From the NCBI GenBank assembly GCA_044866075.1, contig JBIOTQ010000097.1, forward strand, positions 1 to 54,226: a DNA stretch of 54,226 nt, read 5' to 3'. The position numbers were made by a program, and so were the translations under genes. Source of the DNA: JBASRP01 sp044866075 (GTDB lineage: Bacteria > Actinomycetota > AC-67). Positions 41,168-49,442 of this stretch are shown here, in pieces. Each line of letters opens with the position of its first letter. The first letter of the stretch is position 1. The notes under the pieces are model-generated. The model had not been told where the DNA came from. It was given only the letters and a program-made list of their open reading frames with translations, and did no database searches.

Positions 41168-43005
41168 GGGTTGTCTCCGTTCCTCATTGATGCACGTAGC
41201 TTCTTCGTCGCGGCCTCGTTGACCGCGAGCGTGTAGTCCTCGACCTCGCCCGTCAGGACGACGCCGTACTCGCGCTGCGCCGCTTCCCGGCTGATGTACT
41301 CGTCGAGCACATCGTCGCGGACCTTCTCCGGCTCACGGCCGAGTGGATCGCCCCACCCGCCGCCGCCGCCCCGCTGGTACTCGATCCGGGTGCCCGCGGG
41401 CAGAGGCTCGTACAGCGCCGTATGCGTGATGAGTTTCTCGGTCCCGTCCGGACCGCGGATCACGAGGTGGTCGGGCGGGCCGTTGCGCGCGCCGGCGACG
41501 CCTTGCGATGTGTACTTCATGCTCATCACGAACGTGTAGAGGCTCGCGTCGGCGGTCGACTCTTTGATCCAGTAGGAGCCGGGCTGGCCGCGCCACTTCC
41601 CGGCGCCGGCCGTGTCGATGGTCAGGTCGTTCGAGAGGTGGCGGCTAGGGAAGATCGCCTCGTTGATCTCGGCGGTCGCCATGATGAGGTTCCCGAAGCC
41701 GGCGTTCGCGCAGCCCCATCCGTCGGTGCCGTACGCGGCGGCGCTCGCGGTCGACTGCGTGTCGACGGAGTGATCGATGAACAGCTTGCCGCTCTTCGGG
41801 TTGATGCCGAACAGGACGGTCGGCATCGCGGCCTTGTAGATCTGCGGACACGACTTCTCGGGGATCGCCTGGGAAAGAGCCATCGCGACCGCCTCGGCGA
41901 TCTCGCACCCCGGGTGGTGCGTGCCCATCGACACCGGCTTGCCGACGGTGGGGTTCACGATCGTGTTCTCGGGATACGTGATGTTGATCGGTGCGAACAG
42001 ACCCTGGTTGCGCGGGATCGACGAGTCGATCATCGAGCAGAGCTGCGAGTAGGTCATCGAGCGCGTGTTGCACTGCGTCGACCACGCCTGAAGCCACGGA
42101 CGGTCGTCCGATCCGGTGAAGTCGATGTGGAGCTCGTCGCCGCGCACCTCGACCTTCGCGTGGACCTTCACGTCGGTGTTGCCCTTGACGTCGTGGTCGA
42201 AGAACGAATCGGCTTCGTAGGAGCCGTCCGGCCACGAGGCGATCTCCTCGCGCATGCGGCGCTCGGAGAACTCGAGGAGCCAGTCGACCGACGCCTTCAC
42301 GGTCTCGACGCCGTACTGCGCGATCAGCTCCTTGCAGCGGCGGGCCCCGAGTTGGGCGGCGCCGATCTGCGCACGCAGGTCGCCCTCGTAGGTCGGGACG
42401 CGGTTGTTCGTGTGGAACAGGTAGATGACGTCCTTGCGCTCCACGCCGCCCTCGACGAGCTTCACCACCGGGCAACGGAAGCCTTCCGCCCAGATGTCCG
42501 TCGCGTCGGCCGGGTAGCCGCCGGGCGTCTGTCCGGCCGTGTCGGCGTGGTGGCACTGGATCGACGCGAACAGCACCAGCTCGCCCTCGTGGAAGACGGG
42601 CGAGAAGATGCTCCAGTCAGGAAGGTGGCCGCCGCCGTGGTACGGGTCGTTGCACGCGACGACGTCGCCGTCCTTGAAGCCCTCGGCGCCGAAGAACTCG
42701 ATGCCGAACTGCACGGGACCCATCGACGAGAGCATGAACTGCGGGATCCCGACGGCGAGCGCGGCGAGTCGCCCCTTCCAGTCCATGATCGTGGCGTTGC
42801 GCTCGTTCGACTGGTTGAGGATCGGCGTCGTCGCCGTGCGCGAGACGTGCACCGCCATCTCGAAGGCGATCGTCTCGAGGCCGCCGCGGATCACTTCGGC
42901 GGTGATCGGGTCGACCTTGGCGGTCTTCTTGCGAGAGGCGGCTTTCAGCCTGGCTTTCGGCTTCTGTTTCGTCTGCCTGCGGAGAGTCTTGGTCGCGACG
43001 GACAT
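41164..43005 (-). CDS. HyuB-type hydantoinase B/ketone carboxylase subunit
   Basis: A 613-residue protein of the hydantoinase B/oxoprolinase family: DPITAEVIRGGLETIAFEM, RNATIMDWKGR, ACNDPYHGGGHLPD, HHADTAG, THHPGCEIAEAVAMALSQAIPE and RGGGGGWGDPLGREPE. The family works with HyuA proteins as ATP-dependent hydantoinases, 5-oxoprolinases or acetone/acetophenone carboxylases. The ATG at 43005 has an AGGAGG site, so a Lys/Arg-rich N-terminal tail of about 30 residues (RRQTKQKPKARLKAASRKK) is part of the protein, which is uncommon. It follows the HyuA-like gene by 11 bases. Confidence 0.93.
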   Translation of the reverse strand: MSVATKTLRRQTKQKPKARLKAASRKKTAKVDPITAEVIRGGLETIAFEMAVHVSRTATTPILNQSNERNATIMDWKGRLAALAVGIPQFMLSSMGPVQFGIEFFGAEGFKDGDVVACNDPYHGGGHLPDWSIFSPVFHEGELVLFASIQCHHADTAGQTPGGYPADATDIWAEGFRCPVVKLVEGGVERKDVIYLFHTNNRVPTYEGDLRAQIGAAQLGARRCKELIAQYGVETVKASVDWLLEFSERRMREEIASWPDGSYEADSFFDHDVKGNTDVKVHAKVEVRGDELHIDFTGSDDRPWLQAWSTQCNTRSMTYSQLCSMIDSSIPRNQGLFAPINITYPENTIVNPTVGKPVSMGTHHPGCEIAEAVAMALSQAIPEKSCPQIYKAAMPTVLFGINPKSGKLFIDHSVDTQSTASAAAYGTDGWGCANAGFGNLIMATAEINEAIFPSRHLSNDLTIDTAGAGKWRGQPGSYWIKESTADASLYTFVMSMKYTSQGVAGARNGPPDHLVIRGPDGTEKLITHTALYEPLPAGTRIEYQRGGGGGWGDPLGREPEKVRDDVLDEYISREAAQREYGVVLTGEVEDYTLAVNEAATKKLRASMRNGDNP

Positions 43006-43016
43006 CGAGTGTCCTC

Positions 43017-45122
43017 CTATCGGGTCGCCACGTAGTTGCCGAGCTTGTCGAGCTTGACCTTCCACTTCGGCGGAACGACGACGGTCGTGAACGGCTCCTC
43101 GATGATCGCCGGGCCCGTGACCGTCTGCCCGGCGCGGATCTGCGGGCCGTCGTAGAGCTTGGTCTTCAGGAAGCCGTTCCCGAAGTACGCCTGCCGCGTC
43201 CCCGACGACCTCGGTGTCGCCGTCGAGCCGGGAACCTTGCGCAGCTGCGGCTTCGACAGGAGCGCGCGCGACCTGACGCGCAGCGACGAGATCATGACGT
43301 CCTCGTCGCGGCGGTCGTAGGTGTGCTCGTCGAGGTGCATCGTGTGGAAGCGCTCGGCGATCTTCTGCTGCTCCTTCGGCGTGATCTTCGTGCCGACGGG
43401 AACGTCGATGTCCCAGGTCTGGCCCGGGTAGCGGCTCTGCGCGAAGCGCATGTGCTTGAAGCGTTTCGTCGGCACGCCGGCCTGCCAGAGCTCCTCATCG
43501 GATTCCTGCTCGAGGGCGCGGTAGACCTCTTCCAGGGCCGCCGCCTCGCGCGCGTCGGCCTCGTCCTCGAGGCCCTTGTAGATCGCCTCGAGCTTCATGG
43601 GATCACTGGTGCCGACGGTCGTGAGCGTGGCGCGGACCTTGTCGACGAGGTAGTCGGCGACCAGAAGCCCGAGCGCCGAGAACGCCGGCGCCGTGCGCGG
43701 GATCATCACCCTCTTGATCCCGAGTTCTTCGGCTTGCGCCAGGGCATGCACGGCGCCGTTGCCTCCGAAGACGACCAGCGCCATCGTGCGCGGGTCGTGG
43801 CCGCGCTCCGCGGAGACGCGGACGATCGCCTGGTTCATGTTCGCGTTCGTCAGGCGGTAGATGCCCCACGCCGCCTCGACGGCGTCCATCTCCATCGGCG
43901 TACCGATCTTCTCTTCGATCGTCTCGGCGACGCCGTCGGCCTTCAGCACGAGCGTGCCGCCGGCGAAGCCCTCGGGGTTGAGGTAGCCGAGCACGAGGTT
44001 CGCGTCGGTCACCGTCGGCTCGAGGCCGCCGCGCCCGTAGCAGATCGGGCCGGGGTCGCCCCCCGCGCTTTCAGGCCCCACCTGCAGGCCGCCGGCCTTG
44101 ACGCTCGCGATCGAGCCGCCGCCGGCGCCGATCGAGATCACGTCGACCATCGGCAGCGAGATCAGGTAGCGGTGAACCCAGTTCCAGAACGACTTGATCG
44201 TCGGCTCGCCGCCGCGGACCAGGCACACGTCGTAGCTCGTGCCGCCCATGTCGACGGAGATGAAGTCCTCGATGCCGGCTTCGCTCGCGACGCGGCACGC
44301 GCCCATGACGCCGCCGGCCGGGCCCGACGCGAGAGTGACGATCGGCCGCTCGGCGACCGAGCGCGCCGCCGCGATCCCGCCGCTCGACTGCATGACGAGG
44401 AGCGGGTGCTTGAAGCCGCTCTCGGCGAGCTGCTCGACGAGCCGGCTCAGGTAGCGCTTCACGCGCGGCCCGACGTATGCGTTCACGACGGTGGTCGACG
44501 TGCGATCGAACTCCGGTGCCGCAGGGTGGATCTGGTGCGACAGGGAAACCATCTCCACCTCGGGGTATTCCTCGGCGATGATCTCGCCGACGCGCTGCTC
44601 GTGCGCGGCGTTGATGAACGAGAAGAGCAGCACGACGGCGATCGAGGACACGCCCGCGGTCTTGAGACGCCGCACCTGGCTGCGGACCTCGTCCTCGTCG
44701 AGATCCGTGAGGACGTTCCCTTGGTAGTCGAGCCGTTCGGCGAGCGTCAGGCGGTACCGGCGCGGCACCAGCTGCGGCGGCGGCGGCGCGCTCGGGTCCC
44801 AGATGTTCTCCTTGAACCCGCGCCGCAGCTCGATCTCGTCGCGGCGGCCCTTGGTCACGAGGAGCCCGGTCTTCGCGCCGGTCAGCTCGATCATGGTGTT
44901 ATCGGCGGTCGTCGTGCCGTGGATGATGAGGTCGGTCTTCGCGAGGAGGCCGGCCAGCGAGAGGTCGCGCTGCTCGGCCAGCTGTTCGATCCCCGTCATC
45001 ACACCGACGGACTGATCGGCCGGCGTCGTCGGGTGCTTCCACAGCGCGAACGTGCCGTCGGGTTCGACGACGAGGAAATCCGTGAACGTGCCTCCGACGT
45101 CGATACCGATCCGATAGCCCAT
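43017..45122 (-). CDS. HyuA-type hydantoinase A/ketone carboxylase subunit
   Basis: A 701-residue ASKHA-fold ATPase: phosphate-1 motif GIDVGGTFTDF at residues 6-16, HGTTTADNT, DMGGTSYDVCLV as the second phosphate motif, and GAGGGSIASV with GPESAGGDPGPICYG typical of HyuA/HydA and of acetone carboxylase beta. The C-terminal part (about 560-700) ends with the FTTVVVPPKWK beta domain. It phosphorylates a substrate or carboxylic intermediate for HyuB. Between an aldehyde dehydrogenase and HyuB, with ligase and thiolases nearby, a ketone carboxylase is as plausible as a hydantoinase. Confidence 0.94.
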   Translation of the reverse strand: MGYRIGIDVGGTFTDFLVVEPDGTFALWKHPTTPADQSVGVMTGIEQLAEQRDLSLAGLLAKTDLIIHGTTTADNTMIELTGAKTGLLVTKGRRDEIELRRGFKENIWDPSAPPPPQLVPRRYRLTLAERLDYQGNVLTDLDEDEVRSQVRRLKTAGVSSIAVVLLFSFINAAHEQRVGEIIAEEYPEVEMVSLSHQIHPAAPEFDRTSTTVVNAYVGPRVKRYLSRLVEQLAESGFKHPLLVMQSSGGIAAARSVAERPIVTLASGPAGGVMGACRVASEAGIEDFISVDMGGTSYDVCLVRGGEPTIKSFWNWVHRYLISLPMVDVISIGAGGGSIASVKAGGLQVGPESAGGDPGPICYGRGGLEPTVTDANLVLGYLNPEGFAGGTLVLKADGVAETIEEKIGTPMEMDAVEAAWGIYRLTNANMNQAIVRVSAERGHDPRTMALVVFGGNGAVHALAQAEELGIKRVMIPRTAPAFSALGLLVADYLVDKVRATLTTVGTSDPMKLEAIYKGLEDEADAREAAALEEVYRALEQESDEELWQAGVPTKRFKHMRFAQSRYPGQTWDIDVPVGTKITPKEQQKIAERFHTMHLDEHTYDRRDEDVMISSLRVRSRALLSKPQLRKVPGSTATPRSSGTRQAYFGNGFLKTKLYDGPQIRAGQTVTGPAIIEEPFTTVVVPPKWKVKLDKLGNYVATR

Positions 45123-45137
45123 CCCCGGAAGCCTCCT

Positions 45138-46577
45138 CTAGCGGAACTGAACGTAGACGTTCTTCGTTTGCAGATAGACGTCGAGGCCCTCGCGGCTACC
45201 CTCGCGCCCGATCCCCGACGCTTTGTACCCGCCGAACGGCGCCTGCGGGTTCAGCGTCAGCCACGAGTTGACCCACACCGTTCCCGCCTCGATCTTCTGG
45301 GCGACCCGATGCGCGCGGTGAAGGTCGTTCGTCCACACGCCGCCGGCCAGGCCGTAGGGCGTGTCGTTGGCGATCCGAACCGCCTCGTCCTCGTCGCGGA
45401 ACGGGATGACGGAGAGGACCGGCCCAAAGATCTCCTCGCGCGCGATACGCATGTCGTTCCGCACCCCCGCGACGATGGTCGGGCCGACGAAGTAGCCGTC
45501 CGCGAGATCCCCGCGGAGCCGCTCACCGCCGGTCGCGACGTCCGCGGTCCCGCGCGCCTCGTCCACGAAACCGAGGACGCGTTGGAGCGCCGCCTCACTG
45601 ATGAGAGGACCCATCTGCGTGGTCGGCTGCAACGGATCGCCGACCGCCCAGTTGGCCGCGAACGCCGAGAGCTTCTCGAGGAACGCGTCCTGGACGCTCT
45701 CCTCGACGAGCACGCGGCTGCCGGCGATGCATTGCTGACCCGTGTTGATGAAGCAACCGACGCCCGCTTGGGCGACGGCCGCGTCGAGATCGGCGTCCGC
45801 GAAGATGATGTTCGCGGACTTGCCGCCGAGCTCGAGCGAAACGCGTTTGAGGTTCCGGCCCGCCGTCTCGGCGACCCTGCGCCCCGTCGCCGTGCCGCCG
45901 GTGAACGCGATCGTGTCGATACCGGGGTGGTCGATCAGGGCGGCGCCGGTTTGCGGACCGTCGCCGAGCACGCAGTTCACCACGCCGGGCGGGAAACCGG
46001 CCTCCGCCATCAGATCCATCAATCGCAGAGCCACCAGGGGCGCGAGCTCGGACGGCTTGATCACGACGGTGTTGCCGCACGCGAGCGCCGGCGCGAGCTT
46101 CCAGACCGCCAGCGAAACCGCCGAGTTCCACGGCACGATCCCGGCCACCACGCCCACCGGTTCGCGCAGCGTGTAGTCGAGCGTGTTCGCGGCGGAGAGA
46201 GGGATCGTCTCGCCGGTGATCTTGTCCGCCCACCCGGCGAAGTATTCGACGTACTCGGCGCAGTACAACGTCTCGCCGATCGTGAACGCCCACGGCATCC
46301 CCATGTCCTCGGTCGCGATCTTCCCGAGCTCGGTGGCGTTTGACTGGAGCAGCTCCGCGAACTTGAGCAGCAGCTTCCGGCGGACGCTCGGGGTCGCGTC
46401 CCGCCAGCCACCGTCGAACGCGTCGCGCGCCGCGCGGACGGCCGCATCGACCTCCTCGGCGGTTCCGACGGGGAATTCGGTGATCGGCTTGCCGGTCGAC
46501 GGGTTGATGTCCTGCATCGCGGTCCCGGCGCCCTCGCGCCAGTCCCCCGCGATGAAATGCTTCGTCGTCGCGACCAC
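45138..46577 (-). CDS. NAD(P)-dependent aldehyde dehydrogenase
   Basis: A 479-residue ALDH with Asn151 (VPWNSA), Glu249 (LELGGKS) and catalytic Cys283 (GQQCIAGS), plus EEIFGPVLSV and the C-terminal PFGGYKASGIGREGS motif. It oxidises an aldehyde to the acid, which the ligase in the block could activate. GTG at 46577 is 2 bases after the thiolase stop; upstream codons in the frame belong to the thiolase gene region. Substrate not predictable beyond a hydrophobic or semialdehyde type. Confidence 0.95.
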   Translation of the reverse strand: MVATTKHFIAGDWREGAGTAMQDINPSTGKPITEFPVGTAEEVDAAVRAARDAFDGGWRDATPSVRRKLLLKFAELLQSNATELGKIATEDMGMPWAFTIGETLYCAEYVEYFAGWADKITGETIPLSAANTLDYTLREPVGVVAGIVPWNSAVSLAVWKLAPALACGNTVVIKPSELAPLVALRLMDLMAEAGFPPGVVNCVLGDGPQTGAALIDHPGIDTIAFTGGTATGRRVAETAGRNLKRVSLELGGKSANIIFADADLDAAVAQAGVGCFINTGQQCIAGSRVLVEESVQDAFLEKLSAFAANWAVGDPLQPTTQMGPLISEAALQRVLGFVDEARGTADVATGGERLRGDLADGYFVGPTIVAGVRNDMRIAREEIFGPVLSVIPFRDEDEAVRIANDTPYGLAGGVWTNDLHRAHRVAQKIEAGTVWVNSWLTLNPQAPFGGYKASGIGREGSREGLDVYLQTKNVYVQFR

Positions 46578-46579
46578 CG

Positions 46580-47758
46580 CTAGCCGATCCGCTCGATGAT
46601 CGCGGCGGACCCCATCCCGCCGCCGGCGCACATCGTCGCGCACCCGTAGCGGCCGCCGGTCCGCTCGAGCTCGTGCAGAAGGGTCACGATCAGGCGCGCG
46701 CCCGTCGCCGCAACAGGATGCCCGAGCGCGATCGCACCGCCGTTCACGTTGACCTTCTCCTCATCGAGCCCCAGCTCGCGCGTGCACGCGACGGCCTGCG
46801 CCGCGAACGCTTCGTTGATCTCGACGAGATCGAGGTCGTCGATCGACAGCCCGGCGCGCTTCAGCGCCTTCGGGACCGCCTCGATCGGGCCGGTGCCGGT
46901 GTAGGCGGGCTCCACGCCGGCCGACGCCCAGCCGCGGATGACCGCGCGCGGGGCCAGGCCGAGCTGCTCGGCGCGTTTCGCGCTCGTCACCACGATCGAC
47001 GCGCCGGCGTCGTTGATCCCGCTCGCGTTCCCAGCGGTGACGGTGCCGCCCTCCCGGTAGGCGGGCGGCAGAGCGGCGAGCTTCTCCATCGACGTGTCGC
47101 GCCTCGGACGCTCGTCGGTCGTGAACATCACCGGCTCGCCGCGGCGCCGCGGAACGGGGACGGGGACGATCTCGCGTTCGAAGCGGCCCTCGTCGATCGC
47201 GCGGATCGCCCGCTGGTGCGATCGCAGCGACCACGCGTCCTGCATCTCGCGCGTGATCCCGAACCGTTCGGACGAGGATTCTCCGACGTTGATCCCCACC
47301 ACTTGCGTGCCCATCTCCGGCGGGTGGGTGATCGCCGCAACGTAGATCTCGGGCGGGCGCCGCGGGTACGCCTGGGTCGGCTTGCGCATCAACCAGGGCT
47401 GCTGCGACATGCTCTCGCACCCGCCGGTGAGAAAGGCCTCGCCGACGCCGGCCCAGATCGCCATCGCGGCCTGGGTCATCGCCTCGAGCCCGGTCGCGCA
47501 CGCGCGGAGCACGGACAAGCCCGGCGTCTCGGCCGGCACGCCGGCCGCGAGTCCGATGTACCGGCCGACGCCGCCGCCTCCGCCGATCGTCTCGCCGAAG
47601 ATGACGTCGTCGAACACGGCGGGGTCGATGGCGGCCCGCGCGATGGCCTCCTTTGCCACGAGGGTCCCAAGATCCCAGGCGGGGACGGTCGCGAGGGTGC
47701 GGCCGGCTTCCCCGATCGGCGTGCGGACGGCGGAGATGATGACGGCGTCGTCAATCAT
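46580..47758 (-). CDS. Acetyl-CoA acyltransferase (thiolase)
   Basis: A 392-residue catalytic thiolase: nucleophile Cys87 in LRACATGLEA, His347 in LGHPVAATGAR and Cys377 in MCAGGGMGSA. It shares the overall layout with the thiolase at 39998-41167 but the active-site surroundings differ (ACATG versus QCGSA), so different chain types are likely. It is followed by the aldehyde dehydrogenase gene 2 bases later and preceded by a 49-base gap after the ligase gene. Probably cleaves 3-oxoacyl-CoA from beta-oxidation. Confidence 0.96.
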   Translation of the reverse strand: MIDDAVIISAVRTPIGEAGRTLATVPAWDLGTLVAKEAIARAAIDPAVFDDVIFGETIGGGGGVGRYIGLAAGVPAETPGLSVLRACATGLEAMTQAAMAIWAGVGEAFLTGGCESMSQQPWLMRKPTQAYPRRPPEIYVAAITHPPEMGTQVVGINVGESSSERFGITREMQDAWSLRSHQRAIRAIDEGRFEREIVPVPVPRRRGEPVMFTTDERPRRDTSMEKLAALPPAYREGGTVTAGNASGINDAGASIVVTSAKRAEQLGLAPRAVIRGWASAGVEPAYTGTGPIEAVPKALKRAGLSIDDLDLVEINEAFAAQAVACTRELGLDEEKVNVNGGAIALGHPVAATGARLIVTLLHELERTGGRYGCATMCAGGGMGSAAIIERIG

Positions 47759-47807
47759 GACCGAAACGCTAGCCCGGGCGGCCGATTCTCGCCAGGGGAC
47801 GAGCCGG

Positions 47808-49442
47808 TCAGAGGTCCAGAAGGTGCTCCCGCCCGGCGTCGACGAAGCGCTTCCGGATCCGCCCTTCGTCGTCGGGGGTGAGCGGTTTGTAGGTCGTCTC
47901 GCCTCGCTCCCGCCAATAGACGGGCCCCCGCGGATCGTCGAGGAGGAACTTCTCTCGGCGGAGCTCGCGCACGAGGACCTTCCCGGTCACGCCCCGCGGC
48001 AGCTCGCCGGCGACGAGCACGTACGTCGGCATCCATTTCGGGGACATGTCCGGCTGGGACGAGATGAATTCGAAGAGTTCATCGGGATCCATGATCCTGC
48101 GCGGGAGCGGCTGGAGCGCGACCATCACGCGGTCACCGGCCGTCTCGTCCGGGACGCCGTATGCAGCAGCGGCCAGGACGTCGGGATGCCGTTCGATGAT
48201 CTCCTCGATCGGATGCGGCGGGAAGTTCTCTGCGTCGACGCGTATCCAGTCTTCGGTGCGTCCGGCGAAGTACAGGAACCCGTCCTCGTCGACGTAGCCG
48301 AGGTCGCCCGACCAGTACATGCCGCCGCGGACGCGTCGCGCTTCCGCTTCGGGGTTGTTGTAGTAGCCCTCGAATCGTCCGACCCCATCTGTGTTGACGA
48401 TCTCGCCGATGCATTCGTCGGGGTTCAGCAACTTGCCGTCGTGACCGAACTGCGCCGCCGGAACCGGCGTTCCGTCCTCGTTCAGGACGCGGATGTTCGG
48501 CGGCGGCTTCCCGACGCTCCCCGGAGGATCTCCCGGCCGGCGGGGGAACCCCATCGCGCCCTCGCTCGGCCCGAAACCGTCGATGACACGCACGCCGTAG
48601 CGCTTTTCGAACCGCTCGACGATGCGCACCGACCCTTCGTTGCCGTACGAGATGCGCAGCGGGTTGTCGTCGTCGTCCGGTTCCTCGCGCGCCGTCAGGA
48701 GGAACGACAACGGCTTCCCCGAGTACGGGAAGTACGTTGCGCCGTGACGGCGCACGTCGGGCAAGAACGCAGAGACGCTGAACCGCGGCGCCAGGGCCAT
48801 GCGCGCGCCCCGGATCAGCGTCGGTAGGAGCCCGCACATCAGCGGGTTCGAATGGAACAGCGGCAACGTCACGTAGGCGCAGTCGTCGGCGGTGAGCTCG
48901 ACGAGGTCCGCGACCATCGTTCCGGTGCCGATCATGCGCTTGTGCGAGCACCGGACGGCCTTCGGGGCGCCGGTCGTTCCCGAGGTGAAGATCAGGAGGT
49001 AGAGATCCTCGTCGCCGACGGTCCAGCCGGCGTCGTCGGCCGGTTGTTCGGCGACGGCCGCGTCGTAGCTCGACCCCGCTAGGAGCGTCGGCGGCACGTC
49101 GAGGCCCTCCACAAGGCTCCCATAGGTCGCGTCGGCGGTCAGCAATGTGCAGTCGGTGTGCCGGATGTCGCGCTCGAGCTCGGGCCCCCGCCGCGTCGCG
49201 TTGATCCCGACCACGACGGCGCCGCAGAGGGCGGCGCCGCCGAGGATCTCGAGGTACTCGATGCGGTTCTCCATCAACACGCCGACGTGCCGCGACTCGC
49301 CGAGCCTCGACGCGAGGAGGTGCGCGACGCGCAGACAGCGGTCGAGGTACTCGCCGTAGGTCAGCGTCGTGTCCTCGAACGACACGAACGGCCGGTCCGG
49401 GTGTTCACGCCCTCGATCGCGGATCAGGTCGCCGACGGTCAC
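47808..49442 (-). CDS. AMP-forming acyl-CoA synthetase
   Basis: A 544-residue ANL ligase; GTG at 49442 overlaps the stop of the cyclase-fusion gene (GTGA), so the longer upstream frame is not coding. Motifs: phosphate loop FTSGTTGAPKA, DGFGPSEGAMGF, MYWSGDLGYVDEDGFLYF, the hinge RTEDWIRVDAENF and catalytic lysine in RGVTGKVLVREL. The C-terminus has an extended tail (EGRIRKRFVDAGREHLLDL). The layout resembles actinobacterial FadD17-type proteins linked to sterol side-chain genes; substrate inferred only from context. Confidence 0.94.
   Translation of the reverse strand: MTVGDLIRDRGREHPDRPFVSFEDTTLTYGEYLDRCLRVAHLLASRLGESRHVGVLMENRIEYLEILGGAALCGAVVVGINATRRGPELERDIRHTDCTLLTADATYGSLVEGLDVPPTLLAGSSYDAAVAEQPADDAGWTVGDEDLYLLIFTSGTTGAPKAVRCSHKRMIGTGTMVADLVELTADDCAYVTLPLFHSNPLMCGLLPTLIRGARMALAPRFSVSAFLPDVRRHGATYFPYSGKPLSFLLTAREEPDDDDNPLRISYGNEGSVRIVERFEKRYGVRVIDGFGPSEGAMGFPRRPGDPPGSVGKPPPNIRVLNEDGTPVPAAQFGHDGKLLNPDECIGEIVNTDGVGRFEGYYNNPEAEARRVRGGMYWSGDLGYVDEDGFLYFAGRTEDWIRVDAENFPPHPIEEIIERHPDVLAAAAYGVPDETAGDRVMVALQPLPRRIMDPDELFEFISSQPDMSPKWMPTYVLVAGELPRGVTGKVLVRELRREKFLLDDPRGPVYWRERGETTYKPLTPDDEGRIRKRFVDAGREHLLDL

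Noticed and set aside
43323..46343. An open frame of about 1000 codons on the plus strand opposite the HyuA-like and aldehyde dehydrogenase genes
   Set aside because: Translation is Arg/Leu/Asp-rich without any family motif; the minus strand encodes two complete, recognisable enzymes. It is a codon-bias shadow.
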